NCBI GenBank assembly: GCA_029448655.1
Contig: JACCLO010000003.1
Coordinates: forward strand, 2,604,001 to 2,668,000
Source of the DNA: Wolfiporia cocos
Taxonomy: Eukaryota > Basidiomycota > Agaricomycetes > Polyporales > Phaeolaceae
DNA length: 64,000 nt
Direction of reading: 5' to 3'
The notes under the pieces were generated by a model. That model was not told the DNA's origin. It searched no databases and saw nothing but the letters and a program-made list of their open reading frames with translations. Positions 38,840 through 49,891 of the stretch are shown here, one piece after another (the first letter of the stretch is position 1; each line of letters opens with the position of its first letter). The position numbers were made by a program, and so were the translations under genes.

Positions 38840-41265
38840 ATGCCCGCCCACAGGACCGGAGCTTTCCTTGACGTCGAGTTCCTTGTTATAGGTGGAGGTA
38901 CGTTCGTTGATCCTCCTGCCAAGGTCTTGATGCGTAATGTATGACACCACATGCTTTGCGACGAAATTACTGCGTAGCTCTTCTCGCCAAAGCAACAATT
39001 AATGCTTTGTTGTATTCGCTCGATCTACTCTCGCCAATACCCTTCCTGCTTGCCTGCGATCGACTTGCTGTGATTATGATCATTCTGTGACTTATGACCT
39101 AAACACCTGCAGGTATCGCTGGTCTCTCCGTCGCATTCCTCCTTGCGCAGGCCGGCCACCACGTCCGCGTCATCGAGAAACGCGGCCTCGGCGTGCATGC
39201 TGGGGGGCTGCGCGTGCCCCCCAACCTCAGCAAAATTCTGACACAGTGGGTTGGGCGCGAAGAGCTCGTGCGCACCGCTGTGCCCTGTGTCGGCACGCCC
39301 CTCCGCCATCGTAAGTGTCCCTCGCTACCGGCAGTTTGCTCCTTGTCTCCTCGTGCAGGACGCATGGCGCGCAATTGCTCCCGACGCATCATGTGCTGCA
39401 CGACAGATTTACTTCCGTTCGCTGGTGGCGCGCCTCGTTCGATTGCGGCGCGCTATTACATGAAAATGGAATGCGCTGGACTCAGGCGACGGAGCGCATG
39501 ACGGCAGCCTCAGCCGCGACGCGCAAATGGCTGGGACTTGCCCACATATGGACGTCTCATTACCTAGCGCTCGCGCTGGATGCAAAGCCGTCTCGCATGT
39601 CCGCCGCGAATGATTCCTTGTACCGGCTGGGGAGGATGATCGTGCAATCAGACAGGCACGCCGCTCGTTGGCGCGTAGCCGATCTGCCTGCGATAAATTT
39701 GACTGGAACCCGTTACCCGTGTTTGCCCGTCGCGGTCTTTCGCGCGTATGCAGGGAACTGGTGGCTGATCAATACTGCAGTGAGCAACGGTCACGATGTC
39801 GGTTTCCTGCACTGGAAGCCCGACGTGATGCGGGAAACAGGCGGAGAGTTCCTCCTCATCCATGTACGCCTTCATGCTTGGTCATGCAGTGGGTTTAGTG
39901 CGCTGACGTTCTCATACGGGTTTGCAGCACGCAGATCTCCATCGGTTGCTATACGAACTAGCTACCTCCGCAGGGGTGCGGGTAGACCTCAATACATCCG
40001 TGACAGCTATCCAACAGGGGACCGAGGCACTACCAAATCCCAGCGCAACGCTATCCACTGGCGAGACCGTCACCGCAGACTTCATCATCGGCGCGGATGG
40101 ACCGCGCAGCATGGTGCGAAATGTGGTCCTCGACAGGGAAGATGAAGCACAACCAGACTTCCTGACGGTATATACTACGACTATTCCCGGCTCTGAGATG
40201 CGGAAGGACCCGGACCTATCAAAATGGCTAGATTCAGATGAGGTAAGCATCGAGAGAACGATGGAGCTGCATGGGATATTCATCACGGCACCCGAAGTGG
40301 CCCATATGGATGGGTACACATCGAAGTGTCTGCGGTTAGTCGCATATCTCACGTGATGACTTCTCCCGAGACCCTGACTTCTTGTCTCCAGGGCATCCTG
40401 TCGTATGTGTTTACGCGTGATATTCATCGCACGAACAGCGCATGTTGACATGAGAAGTAGCGATCGAAGCAAGACTTTGCTGTGCACATCTACTCGCACG
40501 AAGGCGATCAAAATCCTCCAACTGGAAAGGAAACCTGGGAAGACGTCATCTCGATAGACGAGCTAGACATATCAAATCATGGCCCACGGTCAGTCGGCAC
40601 AGTTGCTGTGATATCCTCCCACACTCATGTCTTGTACCTTGATATATGGCAGGGTGCAAAAGCTGCTAAGATTGGCACCTTTCCTCCTGCGAACAAGGCT
40701 CATGAAGCGGCCAGAAGGTATCGACGATTGGGTAGATTCTACAGGAAGGATTGTGCTGGTAGGAGAGTCAGCGCATCCTTGGCAGGTCCGTGTCTCTCTC
40801 TCGGTCGTATGTGCGACTCTCACCAATAGCTTCTCACAGCCCGGCGGGACCCATGGTCCGAGCATCGCTGTGGAGGATGCCGTTGTCTTCGGCTCATTAT
40901 TTGAGCGGCTGAGCAGCTGGGAGCAAGTGCCGTCCTTCTTGAGCGCGTACCAGGAACTGCGCGAGGCGCGTTGTGCCGAGGTGAAGGCGTCCGACATCCG
41001 GAACGCGCAGATGGTGGCTATGTCGCCAGGTCCAGCGCGCGACGCGCGTGACGAGGACATGCGCAAGAACAGTGCGAATGAGTGGGACGAGGGGACAACA
41101 AAACAGAACTTCGAGGAGATGGCGTGGGTACTCGGGTATGATGCTCGCGACGCCGCGGACGAGTGGTGGGTCAACTGGGGCCGGTTCAGTGAATCTGCCC
41201 GCCAGGAAATCAATATCAAGCATCTGAGCGTGGATCTCGAGACGTTGACAGTAGAGACTGCCTAA
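38840..41265 (+). CDS. FAD-dependent monooxygenase (salicylate hydroxylase-like)
   Basis: Class A flavoprotein monooxygenase, predicted to hydroxylate an aromatic or related small molecule with NAD(P)H; substrate unknown. Exons 38840-38897, 39113-39310, 39781-39863, 39928-40242, 40298-40334, 40392-40406 (15 nt), 40474-40588, 40653-40785 and 40840-41265 give 459 aa. The N-terminal Rossmann motif is VIGGGIAGLSVAFLLAQAG, with Glu in VIEKRG for the ribose. VMRETGGEFLLIHHADLHRL follows, then the GADGPRS (DG) motif and the second FAD motif GRIVLVGESAHP, where the usual GDxxHP Asp is Glu. The C-terminus has DEWWVNWGRF. Two introns are long: 215 nt and 470 nt (39311-39780). The 470-nt intron is required because its borders join RH to LSNGHDVGFLHWKPDVM in phase. 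Confidence 0.88.
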
Positions 41266-42416
41266 TAGGATCGATGCATCCTACCTCATGAACATGAACA
41301 TTCTGCAGCAGGCTGTACTTTGCTTCATCATTCTTATTTCTATTTCTCGTTTGGTTCAAGGGCAACGGTTCATTGTACTGTGGTGTAAGACATACCATAT
41401 AGACACAACTAGTTGACATCTTTGCTACGATAGTTAACATTACAGATCATTTCATCATAATATGCGTCATTACATGGGTAGCAGGAGACTGATGTGGCTC
41501 AGGGTACTGCCTGGGCTTCTACTCTATGTACGGACGCTGCGAGACCAATAACTCCGAATGGAGTCATACCCAATGAAAACTACGGTCAACACTAATCTGG
41601 GCTGAGCCACCCAAATCAGGTACAACAAGTCTCATAAATCAATATTTCCGCCCACCCAGACTGGCTCAGGTTCCGCCAACTCCTCGCGCTTTCTTTCCGT
41701 GTATATAGATGTGAATCAATAACATGCTCTTGCGGACTTAGCGAGCGCCTACTGAACTTGTCCGCAAGGCTCAGCTCGTCATATTGGCAGTTGCATATGA
41801 CGTCATGCATACTTGCAGTCTTGCCTCCTCCTCCTTACTTTGTCACAATTTTGCTACGGACTTATGTAAGTATGGATTTCAGATGTTTCCTGCTCCTTGA
41901 TCCCCAGTGAAAATCCGAGGTATTTAAATACCCAAATAAGTCCTACTGTATCTGAGTGTATCCTGAAAAGTTCGATGGCTCATGTGATCTATTTTGTAGG
42001 TTGACAGATGCCAACAAACGACAGATCGTATGTGTCAGGCTGCGTAATTTTGCGTATGCGTAAGAGATTGAATTGCTTCGGGTCCACGCGCTTACGTCGT
42101 CATGCTTTCGTTACTATCGTCTGTACTGCCGCACAACTGTATGCCTGCCGCACAACCGTATGTGCATTCCTCCATACCGCTACCAAAATAATTGAGAACT
42201 CAAAATAATTTGAGCCTCTGTACATAAAACTGATAACAATTTTTTTTTGTGGCCGTAATCAACAATTCCCAAAGAGAAATTTGCATTTTGTAGCCAAAGG
42301 TACTTACTGCAGCCATGCCAAACGTCGAGCTCGCTCATTTGGGCAACAGAGCCATTGTATGGATGTCAAGTTCGTCATATCTTACATTAGAATACAGTGA
42401 ATGCGTTATGCACCGA
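41266..42416. other. AT-rich intergenic region before the retrotransposon
   Basis: Sequence between the monooxygenase gene and the first recognisable gag codons. It is AT-rich and includes a run of nine T near 42241. I looked for a 5' LTR matching the 3' LTR (TGTTACG...TAACA) and saw none, so the chromovirus appears truncated on this side. Confidence 0.4.
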
Positions 42417-43533
42417 GGGCGGAGGTCCCCCGGGCGGCGGCGGCAATCCAGCAGGCAGCGCAGGAGGCAATCCAGCAGGACCGCCAGGAGGAGGAGGCCC
42501 GCCAGGAGGAGCAGGCCCACCCGGAGGATGAGCCCCGCCAGGATGGGGAGCCCAGGCCCCTCAGCCAGCCAGAGGAAATCGCATAAAGCTCGCTACCCCC
42601 GAACCATTCAAGGGAGAACGGAAGAAGCTACAGAGCTTCAAGAACAACTGCAACACCTGGTTCACCATGTTTGCAGCAGACTATCAATCCGATGACCAGA
42701 AGATCCTCTTCATCATGTCGTATATCAAAGGAAGCGACTGGGTAAACCAATGGAAAGAAAACTACTACGCCAAATACACCGACCCGATCACCTGGGCATT
42801 CGTGCTGCCCCCGCTGGCCCAGTTCAGCGCCGAATTCGATGCAGCCTTCGAACCGATCGAAGAGAAACAGAAAACCAATGACGATCTCTTCGATCTCAAA
42901 CAAGACAAGAAGAGCATTGACGATTTCAATATTGAATTCAACAACCTCATAGGGAAGATGGGGTTAGACTGTGTACACTGTGACCCTCTCTTCGTCACAG
43001 CGTACAAGAGAGCTATTCAACCAGCACTCGTAACCCACATCATAAATATCATCCCCCCCGTTGTCACTCTCACCGAATGGATGAAACAAGCATCCATCAA
43101 CGAAAACAATTATAACACCTTTATCAAGGGACGAGGAAATGATAAGAAGAAGCTGCAGTGGCGTACCAAGGCCCCGAGTGCCTCAGCCACAATAGCACCG
43201 ACCAAAGATCTGAATGCAATGGATATCGATCGGATGTCCACAGAAGAACGTCGCAGGCTCCAAACCGAAGGATGCTGCTTCAACTGCAAGGAGAAGGGCC
43301 ACCTCTCCAGCAACTGCCCCAAACGGAAGAAGAAGCCCACTCCCAAGGGAAAAGCTCGGAAAGCCAAGGAAGACATCCCCACAGCTCATATCGAAGAAGT
43401 CGAAGAAGACATGGACAACGGAGACAGCGACGGAGCAACCGCCATAGAGGAAGCGGTCAATGCAATCAGGGTTCTAAAAGTTAAGAATCCCTCATTCCTC
43501 GCCCAAATTCTCAACGAGCAGGATCTTGAGTAG
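42417..43533 (+). pseudogene. Retrotransposon gag (truncated)
   Basis: Reads from a Gly/Pro/Asn-rich repeat (GGNPAGSAGGNPAGPPGG), through an in-frame TGA at 42529-42531, into a conserved retrotransposon gag core: PEPFKGERKKLQSFKNNC, YIKGSDWVNQW, and FNNLIGKMGL. A CCHC zinc knuckle CFNCKEKGHLSSNC follows, then a basic tail. The main open part is 42532-43533, ending in TAG; the frame then continues toward protease. The 5' end is missing. Confidence 0.85.
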
Positions 43534-43980
43534 GGAGGAAGCACACGGTCTTACCTCCCAAAAGCGCAGCACATGTAATTACATCGTATGAACGCGACAG
43601 ATCACTATTCATCCCTATAACCCTGGAGCTGCAGAAAACCCGTGACAGTAAATGCCCTCATCAACTCAGGAGCCATGTCCTCCCTCATCCACCCAAAACT
43701 CGTCATTTGACACAGAATCCTGACTCAACCAATCAAGAACCCCATCACCATTCACAATGTTGATGGAACCATCAATAAAGATGGACCGATAGATCGGGAA
43801 GTGATCCTCGCTATCAGATGTGGAGGAAAGAGATGCAAGGCCCACTTCCTCGTTGGAAACATCGGAAAGGAAGACATGATCCTTGGATATAATTGGCTAA
43901 AGAAGGAGGGACCCAAAATTGATTGGACCAAGGGAAAGGTCGACGTCACTCCTAACAAAACCCCAGAAAAAACATGAAGT
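43534..43980 (+). pseudogene. Retrotransposon aspartic protease region (inactive)
   Basis: In the same frame as gag and dUTPase, with several stops. VNALINSGAMSSLIHPKLV corresponds to the catalytic D-S/T-G-A motif, but the Asp is Asn, consistent with a G-to-A change. Further on, REVILAIRCGGKRCKAHFLV and DMILGYNWLKKEGPKIDWTK match the flap and the ILGxxWL motif. A TGA follows HPKLVI, and another closes the region before the dUTPase. Confidence 0.75.
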
Positions 43981-44388
43981 GTGGACGTCACTATTCACCT
44001 TGATACGGTCGAAATGACCGTAACACCCAAAGGGAAACTACCAACCCGTGGAACCGATGGAGCCATCGGCTACGACCTCTATGCCTCCAGACCAGAAGAG
44101 ATAGCCCCCGGAGGATGGAAGGCAATCCCCACCGGAGTCCATATGAAAATCCCAAAGGGATCCTATGGAAGGATCGCCTCACTCTCAGGCCTCACTCTCA
44201 GGCATGGCCTGACAGTAGGAGGGGGCATCATCGACCCCGATTACAGAGGAGAAGTCCAAGTCATACTATTCAACCAATCGACAACCGCTCACCGCATCAT
44301 TCCCGGAATGAGGGTTGCACAGATTATATTCGAGCAAGCCTTAACCCCTGATATAATCCAGGTCGAAGGGCTCAACGAGACTAAATGA
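43981..44388 (+). CDS. dUTPase domain encoded in the retrotransposon pol
   Basis: A trimeric-type dUTPase fold hydrolyses dUTP to dUMP and so keeps uracil out of cDNA. The frame holds the family motifs in order: DGAIGYDLYAS (motif 1), GSYGRIASLSGL (motif 2, normally A-P-R-S-G), GGGIIDPDYRGEVQVIL (motif 3, with Asp and Tyr) and GMRVAQIIFE (motif 4). The glycine-rich C-terminal motif 5 is not seen. It sits between protease and RT in the same frame, bounded by TGA codons that are probably secondary. dUTPase-containing fungal metavirids are known from basidiomycetes. The motif 2 change makes activity doubtful. Confidence 0.85.
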   Translation: MDVTIHLDTVEMTVTPKGKLPTRGTDGAIGYDLYASRPEEIAPGGWKAIPTGVHMKIPKGSYGRIASLSGLTLRHGLTVGGGIIDPDYRGEVQVILFNQSTTAHRIIPGMRVAQIIFEQALTPDIIQVEGLNETK

Positions 44389-45183
44389 GGAGAGAAGGGC
44401 TTTGGCTCCACCAATAAAGAAGAAACACCAAAGGATCCTGACCCCTCGAAGGAACTACCTTCCGAAGAAGAACACCAACTCCTATGAAGGTTTATCAAAA
44501 TGGAAAGGAAGCTGACTGCCCCACGAACTGAAACCAAACACGAATTCAGGAAGAGGATCACACGGCTCTCCTGCATTCGAAAGGCCATGACCAAATTGCA
44601 AGAGTTTGCGGAAATGGCGGGAAAAAGCACTGACGAAACGATCCTCCCTGAACACCTGAAAGACTTTGCAAAAGTCTTCAGTAAATCGGCAGCCGCCTCC
44701 TTCCCACCGTCGAGACCCTGGGACCATGCCATCGAACTGAAACCCGATTTCGTACCCCGAGACTGCAAGGTCTACACTCTGTCCCCCAGGGAACAAAAGG
44801 CCATGGACGAATTCCTAGAAGAAAACCTTGCCAAAGGTTTCATCCGACCCTCAAAGTCTCCGATGGCCTCTCCCACTTTCTTTGTCCCGAAAAAAGACGG
44901 GGGCCTGAGGCCTTGCCAAGACTACAGATATCTAAATGAAGGAACGATCAAGAATACATATCCCCTACCCCTAATATCCGAACTCATCGAGAAGCTAAAA
45001 GGGGCGAAGATTTTCACCAAGATGGACCTACGAGCAGGATATAACAATGTGCGGATCAAAGAGGGTGACCAGTGGAAGGGCGCATTCAAGACGAATGCCA
45101 GTCTCTACGAGCCCACAGTAATGTTCTTCGGGATGTGCAACTCGCCCACTACGTTCCAGTCTATGATGAACGAAATTCTCAAG
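44389..45183 (+). pseudogene. Reverse transcriptase, N-terminal part
   Basis: Starts in the region after the dUTPase (open from 44500) with [40 protein letters not shown] and [37 protein letters not shown] carries the first catalytic Asp. It continues to [20 protein letters not shown]. At 45184 the frame is broken by a solo LTR; the remainder, with YMDD, resumes after 45764. Confidence 0.88.
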
Positions 45184-45759
45184 TGTCACAGACTTACTGT
45201 CTGTGCGACCCCTGGGCTCAGGGGGAACCATACTCGACGTCAGTCGAGTCTACAAGGCACCGCACCAGCGCTGAACGCAGAGGCAACGTGGGAGCAAATC
45301 ACATCCCTTGTGTACGTCGAGATAGCGGCGGTGGCTCACAGACAAGGACGCAGAGATGTGGGCCCCGGGCCAGCAAGTCACACAGCGTTAAGCAAGAAAG
45401 GGGCCAAGGCCCAATGACTAGAATCTCAAAGATGAGGGAGTAAGCCCTCATCGCTGCAGTATAAGTACATGTGTTGGAACGCTAAGTATCTAGCCTGCCC
45501 TACAGACATGGCCTGTGCGCATGTAACGTAAGCGTGACCGTACAAGTAACGTAACATGTAACTATATGGTGACCTATCATGTGAGTACCTGGCACGCGCG
45601 CTGCCTGACGAGCGCTCGCCTACTGGGTCATGTGGTCTGTGGAGATAACAGGGCGCAACGAGGAGGAAACGATGACGAGAGGGGCGCACGCGCGTACAGC
45701 GGCGCCCATACATACATAGAGAGGGAAGAGACGTACCCCCCACGGGGATATCCGTGACA
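45184..45759. mobile_element. Solo LTR inserted in the RT gene
   Basis: 576 bp beginning TGTCAC and ending GTGACA, flanked on both sides by the 5-bp duplication TCAAG (45179-45183 and 45760-45764). Deleting the insert and one duplicate joins NEIL-K to EEIAEGWVVVYMDDILIF in frame, which fixes both borders exactly. It has no coding content and its family is not recognised from the sequence alone. Confidence 0.92.
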
Positions 45760-47993
45760 TCAAGGAAGAAATAGCAGAGGGTTGGGTAGTGGTGTACATG
45801 GACGACATCCTCATCTTTTCCCCAGAACAAAGCATACACCAAGAGTGAGAACGGCGAATTCTGCGAAAGCTCTCCGACAACAAGCTGTTTGTGAAGCCAG
45901 AAAAGTGCGCTTTCGGAGTTAACGAGGTAGAATTCCTAGGACTAGTAATCAGTCCAGGACATGTCCAGATGGACCCAGCCAAGCTCCAAGGAATTCGGAA
46001 GTGGCCCGCCCCACGAAACATCAAAGGGGTCCGCTCCTTCCTGGGCTTCACAAACTTCTACCGAAAATTCATCGATCATTACTCCACACATGCCCAACCA
46101 CTCATCGACCTCACAAAGACCACAACAGGGAGCGGGTTCAAATGGACTGATCGAGAAGAGAAGGCCTTCAAGTTCCTGAAGCGTCAATTCATAAAAGCCC
46201 CGGCCTTGTCACTCCCCGACAAAACGAAACCATTCATCCTCGAGACAGATGCATCTCAATATGCCCTTGGTGCAGTACTCAAACAGAAGGATGATAAAGG
46301 GAATGAACGGCCAGTAGGCTACCTCTCCCAATCCCTCACTGCAGCTGAACGAAACTACGAAATCTACGATCGAGAGCTTCTCGGAATAGTCCGTGCCCTC
46401 AAAGAATGGCGCCACCTTCTAGAAGGAGCACCCCACCAGATTCTGATCAGGAGCAATCATCAGAACTTTACTTACTGGCGAAGCGCCCAGAGATTAAATC
46501 GGAGACAAGCAAGATGGCACCTCTTGCTGTCCCAGTTTGACATTCGGTTACAACACATACCCGGAAAGAAATTGATAATGGCGGACACCCTATCACGCCT
46601 CCTGAACTTAGATGGCTCAGAACACGACAACGAAGATATCCTCATGTTACCCGACGAATTGTTCATCCATGCCATCGGGATACCGATCATCGATCGGATC
46701 AAGATCACGAAGCCTTTCGACCCGATCGTGGAACAGGCTCTCCGCTCCCTCAGAACCAGAGAGGCTGCCCCTTTGAGGACAGCAATGGAAGACTGGCAGT
46801 ACAGCGAAGGGATCCTCTTGTACAAAGGACGAATGTACGTTCCCAGGGACCTTACCCTGAGAAGGGATGTGGTCTCTAGATATCACGATCCAATCGCAGC
46901 AGGTCACCCCGGAATCTGGGGGACGACACTGAAAGTACAGGAACACTTTTGGTGGCCTGACCTCCGAAAAACAGTGGCGGAATACGTCAAAGGATGCACC
47001 ATATGTCAGCAAATGAAACCTGACAGAAACCCGACAAAGCCGCCACTACAACCAATCCCGACAAAAAAGGACGCCCTCCCCTTTTCACAATGCTCCGTTG
47101 ACTTCATCACGGACCTTCCCCTGGTAGGGAAGTATGACTCAATTATGGTCATGGTCGATCATGGGTCATCCAAGGCGATATCGTTGACCCCATGCAGCAA
47201 GACCATCACCAGCTAGGGGGCAGCTGACATATTCCATCGGCAAATCTATTCGAAGTACGGACTCCCCCAAAAAATCATATCCGACCGAGGACCGCAATTC
47301 GCGTCCAAGCTCTTCCAAGGACTCTGTAAAATCCTTGGAGTCGAGTCCGCCCTCAGCACGGCCTACCACCCACAGACAGACGGACAGACAGAAAGAATGA
47401 ACCAACAAATCGAAGTCTACCTGCGCATATACTGTATGAACGATCCAAGACTTTGGGCCACGTGATTGGCAGATGTAGAATTCGCTCACAACACACGGAG
47501 GACTGAGGGGCGGCCTGCCCCTACAGAAGTAATCATGGGATATATCCCAAGAGGATTACCAGACGAAGTCAAAACCACCCAGGTACCGGCAGCAGCTGAC
47601 CGACTAAAAGCCGCACAAGAAGCAAAAAAGGCAATTGCCGCTCATGAACTAATGCAGAAGCGGATGGCAGGAAGGACCCTACGAGACCTCCCTAAGTTCA
47701 ACAAAGGGGATAAGGTCTGGCTCGATGCCAAAAACCTCCATCTCCCATACGAATCTCGGAAGCTCGCCCCCAAAAGAGAGGGACCATTCACTATCTCTGA
47801 AAAACTTGGGAATGTAACTTATCGGCCAGCCCTACCGCCTCGGTGGAAAGTACACCCAGTCTTCCATGCGGCCCTACTGAAGCCGTTCAATGAGACTGGG
47901 GTGCACGGGCCTAATCACTTGAAGCCGCCCCTGGAACTAGTCGATGGAGAAGCAGAGTATGAAGTCGAAGCCATCCTAAACCAACGACAATAC
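45760..47993 (+). pseudogene. Reverse transcriptase C-terminus, RNase H and integrase
   Basis: RT resumes with the catalytic VVYMDDILIFSPEQ, then a TGA before ERRILRKL, then KPEKCAFGVNEVEFLG. RNase H shows ETDASQYALGAVL and YEIYDRELLGIV, but the TDH motif reads SNHQNFTYW and so lacks a catalytic Asp; MADTLSR follows. Integrase has the HHCC finger (H..GHPGIWG...CTICQQMK) and an intact D,D,E set ([28 protein letters not shown]). It is interrupted by TAG at 47214 and a TGA near 47463 before LADVEFAHNTR. The GPFxI-type tail module (REGPFTISEKLGNVTYRPAL) is present. Confidence 0.9.
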
Positions 47994-48148
47994 TGAGGGA
48001 AGAAACAATATCTCGTTCATTGGAAAGGCTATCCATTGGTGGAAGACTTGTGGGAAAGCGAAGCTAGTTTGAATAACTTCCCGGACGTCCTCATGGAGTT
48101 TAAAAGCAAAAGGACGAAGACCAGAGTCCAGCAGGTCGAAGAAATAGC
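47994..48148 (+). pseudogene. Chromodomain at the pol C-terminus
   Basis: After EVEAILNQRQY and an in-frame TGA (47994), the frame continues GKKQYLVHWKGYP, VEDLWESEASLNNFPDVLME. This is a chromodomain with the aromatic cage positions Y, W and W visible. In chromoviruses it guides integration to heterochromatin marks. The TGA is where conserved members have Arg. Confidence 0.85.
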
Positions 48149-49283
48149 ATGTCGACGCCACTCCCTACACCCAGCCAGTCTGAGTGACCCACCACCCCGA
48201 CGATGCGGCGGTCCCTTGCAACCCGCATGGGGTACCAGACAGGCAGGTCTTACGGCTGTTCGGAGGATGCCCACATCCGCACCAGACACGCGCTCACCTG
48301 GCACAGGTCCGACATCCCCCCTGGAGGGCAGGCAACCCCCTGGACCGATCGATTTGAACTCATACAGGAACTCACCGACATCTTTGACCAGTACCAAGAC
48401 ATCACGGAGAGGATCGTCCAACTCGAATGTACGGTCCTCCTCCAACGACAGAGGCTTGGGTGGTGCATCACTCAGTGGATCAACCACCTCGGGGCGTCAA
48501 CACCATCGTGAATCCGGTGAGCGTTCGCAGAGGTCGAAGCAGGTCCTCCCCGTCTCCCTCGAACACGAAGCCCTGTCCCAGCCATGCCCCCCTGGCTACT
48601 CGACGACGGCGAGTTGGATCGAATCGCAGAACCATTCAATTTTATGGAATACAGTCATGTGGTACCTCGCGACGCTGCCGTACCGACCACCCCCGCAGGG
48701 CCTCGACCTCGAGAATCAACGCACTCTCCTCCGCATCCATGAAACGATGAATGACGCCCAGTTCGAGAGGGGTCGAGCAATGATAGGGCTCCCCCCACGC
48801 AGACCTCTGCCGCTGCTAGCGACGGAGTTAGTAACCGATCTCCATCAGTTGAGATCATCACCCGGGAGGAGTGGGAGTGAGGGAGGGGCGGATGGGATGC
48901 ACCCCTCTATCAGTTGCCTGACTGGCTCAGACAACGCCTTTAGACCCACCACCACCACCAGCGGTACGAGTCAGGAGAGTATCTTCGTGCCGTCCCCTCA
49001 GCTCGCTCACCACCCCGACCATCTGCCGAAGAGCCCTGCTGTCGATGTGGTAGCCCCTGGCACTGGGTCCTCGACTGTCCCGATTACAGATGCCCCACCT
49101 GCAGAGTCACGCAGCCAGGACATCGCATCGGCGAATGCGCCCTCTATCAGGTATGGATCCACCCTCCAACACCTCCGCTCCCCGATACAGATGCGGGGTA
49201 CAACGACCCTGACCCGGAGGCCATCTGAGTGGCTGTGATGCTTGGATTTCATCAAGGGCAATGAAGGCTTGAGGGGGGGGTGA
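48149..49283 (+). pseudogene. Extra retrotransposon ORF with CCHC zinc knuckle (decayed)
   Basis: Read in the frame starting at the ATG 48149 (MSTPLPTPSQSE), a different frame from pol. Stops near 48185 and at 48509, and later ones, break it. Protein-like blocks include HALTWHRSDIPPGGQATPW, ELIQELTDIFDQYQDITERI and, near the end, CCRCGSPWHWVLDC, a C-x2-C-x4-H-x4-C knuckle. A second Cys/His set CPTCRVTQPGHRIGEC follows directly. A longer open frame in another phase (48036-49238) overlaps it but has no recognisable content. Confidence 0.6.
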
Positions 49284-49829
49284 TGTTACGATTTTACCAG
49301 GTGCACCCGAATATTCTCTTTGATGCCTCATAGTGTACGAGGACTTAGCGTTCAACCGCTGTACCCAGCGCTCTATTTCTAGGGACCTCCGCTCAACCAT
49401 AGGCCCTGCTTCATGTATAACAACCCTATGCCCACTCTCTGCGTTCGCATCGCATTCTAGCTGATATTCTGTGTCTAACCACAGTAGTTCCATGTTTCAT
49501 CCCTTGTTGCACTCAACCGCAACACTTCTCCTTTATTACTTACTCATATCATTAGCCTGATGGACTTGATAGTAGCAGTACCAAGGACACTATGACCCCG
49601 GTTAACAGATCGTAGTATATAACCTGATGTAAATACCGGTCGAGTTCCTCAGCTCGACCTTGTTGAATTACAAGGATCTTATACTCGTTCTCAAAGGCTT
49701 GAGCAATTAAGCCTGCAGCTTGTATATCGATGCTCTGACTCTGAGGAGTCCGACGAATAGTGCGCTACTCAATACGCTGAGTAACTCGACTTAGTTATTT
49801 TGCATTGAACGGATATTCGATCCATAACA
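49284..49829 (+). mobile_element. 3' LTR of the chromovirus
   Basis: Begins TGTTACG just after a polypurine run and ends ATAACA, giving the short inverted termini TGTTA/TAACA; about 546 bp. The exact start could instead be TGATGTTACG three bases earlier. There is no matching 5' copy in the window. Confidence 0.6.
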
Positions 49830-49891
49830 GTGGCACACGTGGAAAAGCACATGGCAGTTCCTACACAATCCAGGGCCCTTTAGTACTTAGA

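Larger units (their letters stand above)
42417..49829 (+). mobile_element. Ty3/gypsy chromovirus with dUTPase, 5'-truncated and decayed
   Basis: Order on the + strand: gag with zinc knuckle, protease, dUTPase domain, reverse transcriptase, RNase H, integrase, chromodomain, an extra CCHC ORF, polypurine-like run (GAGGGGGGGG at 49271) and a 3' LTR. No 5' LTR or gag start was found, and gag opens abruptly in a Gly/Pro-rich stretch. Many in-frame stops and catalytic substitutions (protease NSGA, RNase H SNH for TDH) mark it as dead. A 576-bp solo LTR splits the RT. Domain order and the chromodomain place it in the chromoviruses. Confidence 0.9.

Noticed and set aside
39315..40145. 276-codon open frame in the monooxygenase gene
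   Set aside because: Its first two-thirds is best read as a 470-nt intron; the conserved enzyme is recovered only by splicing 39310 to 39781.
41460..42416. 5' LTR of the chromovirus
   Set aside because: No copy of the 3' LTR termini or body could be seen here; the element appears truncated.
48036..49238. 400-codon open frame after the chromodomain
   Set aside because: Low-complexity and featureless; the overlapping frame from 48149 carries the protein-like blocks and Cys/His motifs despite its stops.
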